Part shown: one piece after another, positions 1 to 7,075 of the stretch
Layout: each line of letters starts with the position of its first letter
Numbering within the stretch: position 1 is the first letter of the stretch
Notes under the pieces: model-generated
Database searches by the model: none
Seen by the model: the letters and a program-made list of their open reading frames with translations, nothing else
What the model was told of the DNA's origin: nothing
Origin: Paraphysoderma sedebokerense
Lineage: Eukaryota; Blastocladiomycota; Physodermatomycetes; Physodermatales; Physodermataceae
NCBI GenBank assembly: GCA_025602915.1
Contig: JAHLJZ010000193.1
Span: 1 to 10,529 of the forward strand
Length of the DNA: 10,529 nt
Direction of reading: 5' to 3'
Translations under genes and position numbers: made by a program

Positions 1-144
1 TAGATCTTTCATTCTTTAATATTTCAATGTTTAGAGTGTGAATTTTGTATTCTCACTTCCCGCCTCCCAGCCTCCCCCCAGTCTCTCTCCAAATTTCCCC
101 AATTTCCGCCGATATTCCGTTTCTCGCGTCTTTGAAGCTCGCTG

Positions 145-152
145 TGACGTCA
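145..152. promoter_or_regulatory. Perfect CRE/ATF palindrome TGACGTCA
   Basis: TGACGTCA is the full 8-bp palindromic site bound by ATF/CREB-type bZIP factors in fungi and animals. It lies about 70 bp upstream of the TATA box and about 190 bp upstream of the TMEM14-like start codon, a sensible place for a proximal control element. The function is inferred from the motif and its position only. Confidence 0.5.
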
Positions 153-174
153 TATCATCCATCATCTCAAACAG

Positions 175-179
175 CCAAT
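175..179 (+). promoter_or_regulatory. CCAAT box
   Basis: GCCAATTT lies 40-50 bp upstream of the TATA box of the TMEM14-like gene. CCAAT is the core of sites bound by the HAP/NF-Y complex. It is a short motif, but its spacing to TATA is typical. Confidence 0.4.
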
Positions 180-220
180 TTCGACAACTCTTTCAAATGA
201 ATTCATCTACCATCCCATCG

Positions 221-228
221 TATAAATA
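221..228 (+). promoter_or_regulatory. TATA box (TATAAATA) of the TMEM14-like gene
   Basis: TATAAATA matches the TATA consensus and is followed directly by a C/T-rich leader. The start codon is 118 bp downstream, within the usual fungal TATA-to-ATG range. Confidence 0.5.
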
Positions 229-338
229 CATTCCCGTTCTTTTCTCTTCATTTATTCATCACCCATTTCTACTCCCTCGATTACTCCATCTCTCCACCCA
301 ACCCACTTTTTAATTTTATAAACAGACATATTCTCAAG

Positions 339-1076
339 ATGGTACAAAACCCGAACGAATCAATTACAACCCGCACTGCCGCTCCTTTGGCTACTTTATC
401 ATCCCATTCCGATCCTATGCCTCACTTTTTTATGGCTGGAGCTTGTTCGTATTTTATTCCTTCTCTTTGCTTCTTTACTTCCCTTCTCCATATACATGAA
501 TCTACAGTCAAAATTGCAAAATCTGACTATACAATTCTCAGGTGGTGTTGGATCTGCGTATGCGTATAATAAGTTAGCAAATCCACGTACAGCCGGTATC
601 GCCGCCTTATGTTCATTGGGGTACCTTTACGCCGGGTAAATACATCAATTTCTAAATTACATTCACTATCATAGAAATATTAATTTTGCTTTTGTCATGT
701 GTATAATAGACAACAAATTTCAAAAGGAGAATACAGAATGGGTTATGATGTTGGAACTATCACTTCTATCGCTTTAACAGCAGGTATATCCGTCCTTTCA
801 TTTTCTAGTGACTTGGTATATCAATATGAAATTGTGCAATGTACTCACTTTTTGTAATTCCGTTATAGCTACTGGACCGAGAGCATACCACTCGGGAGAA
901 AGTTACCATGTTGCTTTATCCGCTTTAGGTTCGTATCGATCGTCATGTTTTGGGCAATATGGATTAATATATTAACACGTTTCTAATAACCAGGTGGTAT
1001 CTCGTCCCTTGGAAATTTATTGAAATCTTATCAAATGCGTACAGGTAAACCCAGAGAATTGAAAATGGATCATTAA
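339..1076 (+). CDS. TMEM14 (UPF0136) family small membrane protein, five exons
   Basis: Proposed exons are 339-444, 542-635, 710-783, 869-928 and 994-1076, giving 138 residues and a TAA stop. The spliced product has the family pattern: an N-terminal PHFFMAGAC segment, a Gly/Ala-rich hydrophobic stretch (GVGSAYAY...AGIAALCSLGYLYAG), a short polar loop (QQISKGEYRMG), a hydrophobic segment ending in TGPRAYHS, and a last Gly/Ser/Leu-rich segment (ALGGISSLGNLLKSYQ) with a charged tail. TMEM14 proteins are small multi-pass membrane proteins of about 100-115 residues, known from mitochondria and other membranes; TMEM14C is linked to haem precursor transport in animals. Here the role is only assigned by family. 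An in-frame Met at 417 would give 112 residues, closer to family length, so the first 26 residues are uncertain. Donors 1 and 4 both read GTTCGT, which is unusual, but only these keep the frame. Acceptors are ATAG or CAG type. Confidence 0.75.
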
Positions 1077-1770
1077 ATTCAATGAGCCGATATACCCGAT
1101 TCCCAGTCGATCAACCAGATGAAGATGAGTTGGAGGATGATGAAAGTGTAATTGCAAATAGTTTGTACAGAATTTAATAGGATTAAATGTTTGTTGCAAA
1201 TTTGTCTTTGTAAGATATGAACAAGTAAAATTTAAGATTATAAGTTTGACACTTAACGTGATAAATTACTCTGCATTCACCCATACTTAGTTCACAATTG
1301 ATATTCCACTACAAATGAGACCTCAATCAGATGTGATCGTGATGGCGTAACGAATGTTGAATCTGCTGGACAGTCAATTAAGTAATACTCAGAAATAGTT
1401 TGAATGTAATTGATCAAAGATTTATGTCTAAATTTAGAATCAGCAGGTTTTATTCGCTGTCTTGCATGATAGGTTTCCCTCTTTTGCCACCTTGATTGTC
1501 ATCTCGAGCTAACAAAGGTTAATGCCTAATCTGAAATGTAGCGGTCGGGGTGCGCGGCGTGTAGTGACATGTGCAATAATTCAGACATCGGCTGATCCAT
1601 ATTGCGGCTTCATGGTCGGTTTCGCCAGATTTTTTCTCCTTGTTGATTTGGAAGTTCCGAAACCGTTACTCGCACCACAACCATTCAAGTGCGCCTGCAG
1701 TTTTAAGAACATAGTCAGGAATATTCATCCGTAGTGAGAATTCCTTTTTGGTATTGTTGCAGTGAGCTTA
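1077..1770. other. Intergenic region between TMEM14-like gene and HSF gene A (distal part)
   Basis: No gene is recognised. It starts with the TMEM14-like 3' flank, which holds a 31-codon acidic open frame at 1082-1177 (see findings). The stretch around 1530-1700 is richer in G and C than its surroundings and contains an open frame at 1522-1734 with no recognisable domain. The motif GTTCCGAA occurs at 1654-1661 and recurs nearer gene A. No tRNA, transposase or simple repeat was seen. Confidence 0.5.
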
Positions 1771-1808
1771 TTCGGAACGCGAGCTTCGCATTTGAAGGAC
1801 GTTCCGAA
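1771..1808. repeat. Perfect 9-bp inverted repeat in the gene A promoter
   Basis: TTCGGAACG at 1771-1779 and its exact reverse complement CGTTCCGAA at 1800-1808 flank a 20-nt spacer. The arms contain TTC and GAA triplets like those of heat shock elements, but the internal spacing is one base, not the canonical two, so it is not a textbook HSE. It lies about 105-140 bp upstream of the TATA box of gene A. It could be a binding site for a dimeric factor. Confidence 0.45.
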
Positions 1809-1814
1809 GTGACA

Positions 1815-1819
1815 CCAAT
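1815..1819 (+). promoter_or_regulatory. CCAAT box (CCAATCAG) upstream of HSF gene A
   Basis: CCAATCAG is an extended match to the HAP/NF-Y core site. It is just downstream of the inverted repeat and about 95 bp upstream of the TATA box, a standard promoter position. Confidence 0.45.
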
Positions 1820-1912
1820 CAGGGACGCAGCGCATAGCTCCTTCACCCAGATAATATGTTTCAGTGGCAACTTCGTTGTTCAAGCCTGCTCCGAGGAAAA
1901 ACATTAGAAGCG

Positions 1913-1920
1913 TATAAATA
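1913..1920 (+). promoter_or_regulatory. TATA box (TATAAATA) of HSF gene A
   Basis: TATAAATA lies 50 bp upstream of the first ATG (1963) and 89 bp upstream of the second in-frame ATG (2002). It is identical to the TATA box of the TMEM14-like gene. Confidence 0.5.
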
Positions 1921-1962
1921 GTAGATATTTTCCTCTCATTAAATTGTTGAAATTCTTGGAAT

Positions 1963-3021
1963 ATGCTTGTTGCGTCCTGTGGAAATCATATTTTGACAAC
2001 AATGCAGGATCAAAAGCAACTTCAATTTACTTCTAGCCTCCTCCATAACATCATCAGTCAGCCTTTAGCATCTCCGGTGTTTGAGATCCCAACACTAAAT
2101 TTAACCAGTGGGATGTGCGATTCAATCAATATGCCTCCAAAGATTCAGTTGACATCCAACTTGTTGTCTGTCGAGCCTCCCCTCACCCCACACACGAGTT
2201 CCTCCCCTTCTAGTCCAAACTTAGGTTGGACAATACCTTCATCTTCGGTCAGTTCAAATATGAACTGGATGGGAACAACTACTGGCACCAGTCCGAATTT
2301 TAACAGCACTTTGCCCACTGCTACAGTAAGTCCTACTTTGACAGGAGTAACAGATTACAGAACTTCAAACAGATTCGTGCATAAATTGTATAGGTTTGTA
2401 AATACGAAATTCACAAACTTGTCTTTGGATACATGGAAATGGAGCCTTAACTGACAAAGTAATGTTCTTCTTAAAGGATACTTAACGAGGAAGCAAACCA
2501 GCGTTTGATATTCTGGAGCGGTTGTGGTACTTCTTTCATTGTCGAAGATATCGCCAGTTTTTCAAAAGAGATTTTACCAAACTACTTCAGACATGGCAAT
2601 TTTACTAGTTTTGTCAGGCAATTGAATATGTTAGTTGCAATTTTTTTCACTTATTACTCTATCAGAGCCATACTTATTCTTTATGTCTAGGTACGGTTTT
2701 CAAAAAGTTACAAATGGATTGAACGGGAGGAGAACTGATTCAGAAACTGGAAGATGCGAATTCTTTCATCCATGTTTCCTTGCTGACCGTCCAGATTTGC
2801 TTGATCAAGTTAAACGTAGAAAAGACAATGACTACTTGAGTCACGACGCAGGTGATCTTGCAAATGCGATATCGATGCTACATCAAAAGAATGCTCAGTT
2901 GTCCGGTCGTATCCAAATGTTAGAAAATAGATTAAATCTTGCGATCGAAGATTTATACAGGCAGAGAGGCATCGTGCAGCGTCTCCAAGATTTACTTGGC
3001 GCAAATGTACATAGCATATAG
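1963..3021 (+). CDS. HSF-type DNA-binding transcription factor, tandem copy A
   Basis: Exons are 1963-2393, 2477-2629 and 2691-3021, giving 304 residues. Residues 1-137 are Ser/Thr/Pro-rich, with several S-P or T-P sites and the motif SSPSSPN. The HSF domain spans about 138-239: FVHKLYRIL, then LIFWSGCGTSFIV, FSKEILPNYFRHGNF, recognition helix SFVRQLNMYGFQK, a wing, and EFFHPCFLADRPDLLDQVKRRK. A coiled coil follows (about 248-295, Leu/Ile heptads such as ISMLHQKNAQLSGRIQMLE), ending in DLYRQRG...LQDLLG. HSF proteins bind GAA/TTC repeats as oligomers in the nucleus. The intron donors GTTTGT and GTTAGT and acceptors AAAG and CTAG restore the canonical domain exactly. Met at 2002 (MQDQKQLQF) has a better start context (ACAACAATG) and gives 291 residues, close to copy D. 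No receiver domain is present, so it is not an Skn7-type fusion. The target genes are unknown. Confidence 0.88.
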
Positions 3022-3817
3022 AGTGGGCGAGAATGCCCGTCCTCGATTTTTTATTTACATATAGATAATGAAATGTTCTATAATTTAGATTTCATAGATT
3101 TACTAACTGGCGAACAGATTCATACATGTACAGACTCTTAAATGAACAACACTGAACAGTTTATAATTTACGCTATCCTTCCCGTGTGAAATACTAGATA
3201 TTACACAACAGTTTTAAATTGACGATCTTCCCACTGGAATTTCATCTGAATTATCATAGAATTATACATCAATATTTTAGATGAATGAAGAAAAATTCTC
3301 CTACTTCTACTTCAAGTTTATTCTCATACGCTGACGGACCTTGTTGCCATTATTGCAAAAATTACATTTGTCTGGATTCGGGTGAATGAGTTTAGTATTA
3401 TGAAAAGTTAATCTAACATAAAAAATAGTGTGCGATTTGTAAGACAGAAACAGGGTGTTAAAAATTATTTTTAGATTGGGGCTATATGCACTCTTTACAG
3501 TTTAAGATGAATAATAGGACCCATGTCTTATATAAATAATGGCCACTTGAGTGTAAAAGCCTAAAATAATGGAAGCTTGGGATGACTAAAACCAGTGGGG
3601 ACATAGGGTGCTGCGTTCCCGCACCCTGTCTATTCTCGAAGGAGGCTGGTTGGTGACTGGAGGTGTATGCGTCATAATAAATCTCCAAATCCCGTAGCGT
3701 GCGTGCATTGTATGGAGTTTCTTAATTACGACTTAACACAAAGCTGCTAAAATGTCTGTTTCCATCGATATTGTTCAGCCATCCATGTGCTACATCCAGC
3801 TTGGTAGTAAAACCCCA
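3022..3817. other. Intergenic region between HSF genes A and B
   Basis: No gene is supported. The stretch is AT-rich and serves as 3' flank of A and upstream region of B. A short G/C-rich hairpin (3605-3627) and one TTCTCGAA pair at 3633-3640 lie in an otherwise plain sequence. A minus-strand open frame at 3482-3688 has no recognisable domain. A second short minus-strand frame near 3320-3410 reads a single CxxC pair, which is not enough to call a zinc finger. Confidence 0.5.
3605..3627. repeat. 7-bp inverted repeat, G/C-rich hairpin
   Basis: AGGGTGC at 3605-3611 and GCACCCT at 3621-3627 are perfect reverse complements around a 9-nt loop. It stands out as a GC-rich island in AT-rich spacer, 264-286 bp upstream of gene B's start. 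Function unknown; it could be a protein-binding site or chance. Confidence 0.35.
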
Positions 3818-3823
3818 TATATA
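3818..3823 (+). promoter_or_regulatory. Candidate TATA box (TATATA) of HSF gene B
   Basis: CATATATAC lies 73 bp upstream of the start codon of gene B, almost the same distance as TATA to the preferred start in gene D (71 bp). Confidence 0.4.
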
Positions 3824-3890
3824 CTTGATAATTCACCAAGTGTCAACAATCATTCGCAGTCTCGCTCAATTTAATTTACAGTAACAAATC

Positions 3891-4859
3891 ATGCAAAACG
3901 ACCATAGTTTTCATTGTTTTTCCGACATTCGTCCAGGAAATGAAGATGGATCTTCCACCGCCAGCATATTTGCATCAACGACATTACATAAAGCAATGAA
4001 TTCTAATGACTCGACTATATCTTTCCACCCTACACTCGATTCGTTGTCGGCGGACCCCGAGTGTGTAACTTCTGGTAATTCCTCTCCGAGTAGCCCAAAT
4101 TTGAGCTCGATCTTAACTTCTTCAGCCGTTGAAGTTGTCAACGGCGAATTAAAAGTAGCGAACAAATTTGCCCAGAAATTATTTAGGTTTGTTTTGAGAT
4201 CTCGTTTATTTCTCGCGGTTAGGCAGGTGGTTCGGAGAGATCATTAATAACATCTGATAAATCTCCACCGCTCCCACAAAACTTTACTAAATTATAAATC
4301 TATTTGATGAAGAATGGTGAGCGACGAACAATATCAGCACTTAATACATTGGAGCGGCTGCGGGACTTCTTTTCTTGTCAGTAATCTATCAGAGTTTTCA
4401 AAGGAGGTTTTACCGGCGTACTTTAGACATAACAATTTTACTAGTTTCGTCCGGCAATTAAATATGTACGTTATTTCCCTTCATCTAATATATCTAGATC
4501 TTTTTCTCATAATCTCTAATCTATTTAGGTATGGTTTTCAAAAACTTACAAGATCTTCGCATGGCAACGATACCGATGCAGGAACCGATATATCCGAATT
4601 TTTTCATCCTTTCTTTCTTTTCGACCGACCGGATTTACTCGAACAGATTAAAAGAAAGCAAGGCCAGGAGATTTTGAGTCCTGAAGGGGGCAATCTTGCA
4701 ATTGCGGTGTCTATGCTGCAACAACAAAACGCTCAGTTACAGGGGCGGGTTCAAATGTTGGAAACAAAATTGGAATTTGTTCTTCAAGATTTATATAGAC
4801 AACGAGGTATCTGTCAGCGGCTGCAGATTCTTGTCGGGGTAGATGTGAACGGCCTCTGA
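3891..4859 (+). CDS. HSF-type DNA-binding transcription factor, tandem copy B
   Basis: Exons are 3891-4186, 4313-4465 and 4529-4859, giving 259 residues. The N-terminus (1-92) is Ser/Thr-rich and has the SSPSSPN motif near residue 67. The HSF domain covers about 93-193: FAQKLFRMV, LIHWSGCGTSFLV, FSKEVLPAYFRHNNF, SFVRQLNMYGFQK and EFFHPFFLFDRPDLLEQIKRK. A coiled coil (VSMLQQQNAQLQGRVQMLE onward) ends in QDLYRQRGICQRLQILVGV, and the protein stops eight residues after the last of these. This is the copy closest to A. The first DBD helix reads FAQKLFR where the other copies have FVHKLYR or FVHKLFR. The donors are GTTTGT and GTACGT. Intron 2 is 63 nt and has no in-frame stop, so retention would add 21 mostly hydrophobic residues inside the DBD. 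The ATG at 4314 directly follows the acceptor and encodes the Met after Arg99; it is not the gene start. Confidence 0.88.
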
Positions 4860-6044
4860 CCAGGTGTATGTAATGCATATACGTCTTCGACTGTTCGAAT
4901 CATATTAGCAATGCTGCAGATACAACGGGGTCTACGATGCCTGATTAGCTAGAATCAGCGGATATGTATATACGTTGACATATTGAATTCAAACTCCTAA
5001 TAATTAGTACCACAAACCATTTTACTAAACTCATTCGTTTCCCATTATTTACTGTCATGACAATGACCGATAATATTCATACACTCAAAGGGCATGCCGA
5101 TGTTACCAGTGTCCGGCAACGAGAATCTTTACTCATCCACGCTTAAATTGCTTTAAAATTAAAACTGTTTCTTTCAGTAATGCTAAATTTGAGCTAGTTA
5201 TTGTCCAGTTTAAGATGTTTCAGCTGATAACATTAAAGCCGAATACGAACTTTGCTTTGCTACGCCTAATAAGATAAATTAAACGACCGAAAGATAATAT
5301 TACGTGGTCAAAAATGTGATTAGAAGTGTTATTAAATTTTATGGGCAAGACGTACAATTGCTGGCGAATGCACGGCTGTAGTATCACAATACAACAAGCT
5401 GTTTCAAGTACAGCAATTGCAATGTAGCACCGCGATTATATCTTATTTATTATAAGCATTCATCATGATTAAGATTGGCATATGTGAGACATGGAGTTTC
5501 CAATGACCCCAGTGTTGTTCTCATGATCACCACAGCTTCACGTCAATGAAGCTGTGATAAGTAGTAGATTCGCCGGAACTCTGAGTAAATGCTTCTTTCA
5601 TTGCACATAGACAGAACAATTGTGTTCATTTAATTCTCATTATGGCACTATTGTGTCTGACAGTAGGCTCGCAGCTCAAATTTGAATTCCTCGCATTGCG
5701 CCGTTTGTGGTCAAGGAAAACCGCTGCAGCATGGAAAATCCAATGGTTTGCACCAAACAATGTACAGTGAGAGCGCAACAGATCAAAAAACTAAAGAGAA
5801 TAGTAAGCTTTCAGTGCTCATAGCTCTCATCTATTGTTTCAAAGCCAACATCTTATAGGAATAGGCTTGCTAAAGTTTCAATTACACGTACCAGCCTAAC
5901 GCCACCACAAGGAACGGGCAGCTTATTTCTCAGCTAGAATATTTCAAAATGTATGAGGAAAATGAAGTTTGAAAGATTAATAGAAACGTAGAGAATTTCA
6001 AACTTGGTTACAAAAACGTCGTCGATCATAACAATTTTCAAGTT
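4860..6044. other. Intergenic region between HSF genes B and C
   Basis: This is the longest spacer, about 1.2 kb. No complete gene is supported. It holds a 29-codon frame at 5057-5146 that reads like the start of a WD40 repeat, a perfect 10-bp inverted repeat at 5531-5556, a smaller one (CTGATT/AATCAG) at 4941-4958, and an ATG-less open frame at 5667-5858 with a lone CxxCG. No clear TATA box precedes gene C. No transposon ends, tRNA or tandem repeat were seen. Confidence 0.5.
5531..5556. repeat. Perfect 10-bp inverted repeat with 6-nt loop
   Basis: CACAGCTTCA at 5531-5540 and TGAAGCTGTG at 5547-5556 are exact reverse complements around CGTCAA. The pairing stops sharply at both outer ends. 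It lies midway in the B-C spacer, about 500 bp upstream of gene C. As RNA it would form a stable hairpin; as DNA it could be a dimer-binding site or a remnant of a mobile-element end. No element boundary is visible next to it. Confidence 0.5.
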
Positions 6045-6131
6045 ATGCAAGAATGTTTTCTCAGCTACCCGAAATCAATCATGTTGTGCGGAGTCATACA
6101 CCTGTCTCCAGATACACGTCTCCGCACTTAG
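6045..6131 (+). other. Out-of-frame upstream ORF overlapping the start of HSF gene C
   Basis: An ATG at 6045 lies 8 bp upstream of the gene C start (6053) in another frame and opens a 28-codon frame that ends at TAG 6129-6131 inside exon 1. If the transcript starts upstream of 6045, ribosomes meeting this ATG would bypass or reduce initiation at 6053. Its context (TTATGC) is weaker than that of 6053 (AGAATGT). No similar overlap was noticed in copies A, B or D. Translation is inferred. Confidence 0.3.
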
Positions 6132-7075
6132 ATAACCAGTTAGCCCATCATTCTATCCTCGTTTCATCAGAAAATGTTATCGGTTCAGAAAAAATTTCAT
6201 TGATGATGCCTCCATCTGTTAATGAGATTGAAATTTCACCGACTTTATCATCTGCTTCAATTTCTGCTTCTAGCTCTTCAAGTCCTTCATCCAGTCCAAA
6301 TGGAGCTCGGACCTCACGTATCAGTCACTCACCTTACTCTAGTTCAAATGGCCATAATTTCGTTCATAAACTATACCGGTATGTATGATAATTACTCTAA
6401 ACGAAGTAAAACAATCCGTTAAAAATTACAATTGAAATCGAGGTGGATTTAATTGAAACATAAATCAATAGCATCCATGTTTGCCCAAAAAATGGAATTA
6501 TTAACGATAAGTTTTGCTACTCATAGAATGCTCAACGATAACGAATGTAACAGTTCAATATACTGGAGCGAATGTGGAACTTTCTTCGTGGTTGAAAACA
6601 TTTCAACTTTTTCGAAAGAAATCCTTCCCCAATATTTTAAACATAGCAACTTCGCAAGTTTTCTAAGACAATTGAATTTGTAAGTACCTTCTTTTTGTTT
6701 TCTCATCGTATTCCTTCGGTCCTCAACATGGCTCGACCTTCTAGTTACGGGTTTCAAAAATGTCACAAGTCACTTCGAAGTTGTAGATTAAACAGCACAG
6801 AATCAGAAAATCGGCAGTTCTATCATCCATTTTTTTTGATGGATCGCCCTGATATGCTTTGTAGGATTCAGCGTAAAAGTGCCTCTGACGCAGCAAAACC
6901 TGACACGGGCGATGTTGCAATGGTGATTTCGATGCTGGAACAGCAAAATAATCAATTGATTAGCCGACTCAGAGAACTTGAAACAACATTGGAATATTTG
7001 ACTGTAAATATTCAGGAGCAAGGACTACGACTGCCAAGCGTAGAAACAGATAATGCTGAGATTTATCATTATTGA
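6053..7075 (+). CDS. HSF-type DNA-binding transcription factor, tandem copy C (divergent)
   Basis: Exons are 6053-6378, 6527-6679 and 6745-7075, giving 269 residues. The N-terminus (1-102) has a long Ser run with SSPSSSPN and an MPP motif shared with A and D. The HSF domain (about 103-203) reads FVHKLYRML, SIYWSECGTFFVV, FSKEILPQYFKHSNF, SFLRQLNFYGFQK and FYHPFFLMDRPDMLCRIQRK. The recognition helix has Leu where A, B and D have Val (SFLRQLN), and NF replaces NM. The coiled coil is present (ISMLEQQNNQLISRLRELE), but the DLYRQR...LQ.L.G tail of A, B and D is missing, replaced by an unrelated polar tail ending in IYHY. Splice sites are canonical (GTATGT, GTAAGT donors; ATAG, CTAG acceptors), and there are no frameshifts, so it looks functional but diverged. 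An AATAAA follows 58 bp after the stop. Confidence 0.87.

Larger units (their letters stand above)
1..338 (+). promoter_or_regulatory. Promoter and 5' leader region of the TMEM14-like gene
   Basis: No gene is supported here. The stretch reads as a fungal promoter: a perfect CRE/ATF palindrome, a CCAAT box and a TATA box in that order (listed separately), followed at about 229-338 by a strongly pyrimidine-rich leader (C/T runs with few G). Such C/T tracts between TATA and start codon are common in actively transcribed fungal genes. The first 30-40 bases are plain AT-rich sequence in which I see nothing. An open frame at 38-313 is low-complexity S/P/F-rich and is judged to be a by-product of the C/T tract. 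Confidence 0.55.

Noticed and set aside
38-313. 91-codon plus-strand open frame in the promoter of the TMEM14-like gene
   Set aside because: Low-complexity S/P/F/L composition produced by the C/T-rich leader; it overlaps TATA, CCAAT and CRE motifs and matches no family I know.
1522-1734. 70-codon open frame in a GC-richer part of the A promoter region
   Set aside because: No recognisable domain, no splice context or promoter, and it overlaps a repeated promoter motif; a chance frame is more likely.
2810-3004. Minus-strand open frame antisense to exon 3 of copy A (and similar ones at 3911-4165, 6521-6766, 6803-7021)
   Set aside because: They lie opposite well-supported HSF exons and have no domain; shadow frames.
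3025-3055. GGGC/GCCC stem and T-run just after the stop of gene A, resembling a bacterial intrinsic terminator
   Set aside because: The genes are clearly eukaryotic with spliceosomal introns, so this mechanism does not apply; the stem is only four base pairs.
3320-3410. Minus-strand reading with KCNFCNNG, zinc-finger-like
   Set aside because: A lone CxxC in a short AT-rich frame without a start codon; not enough for a zinc finger or relic.
4314-4859. Single-exon gene starting at the ATG of exon 2 of copy B
   Set aside because: The ATG directly follows a splice acceptor, and the first DBD helix lies in exon 1. The frame runs through intron 2 only because that intron is stop-free.
4861-4900. 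GTTCGAATC, similar to a tRNA T-loop
   Set aside because: No matching acceptor, D or anticodon arms can be found around it; no tRNA gene.
5084-5119. Possible HSF relic: TCAAAGG and GTCCGGCAA match copy B codons
   Set aside because: Two short matches only, wrong spacing and no following YGF codons; a WD40-like reading of the same bases fits slightly better, and both may be chance.
5667-5858. ATG-less open frame of 63 codons with HCAVCGQGK
   Set aside because: Only one CxxC pair, no second metal-binding pair, no start and no splice support; open frames of this length are expected by chance.
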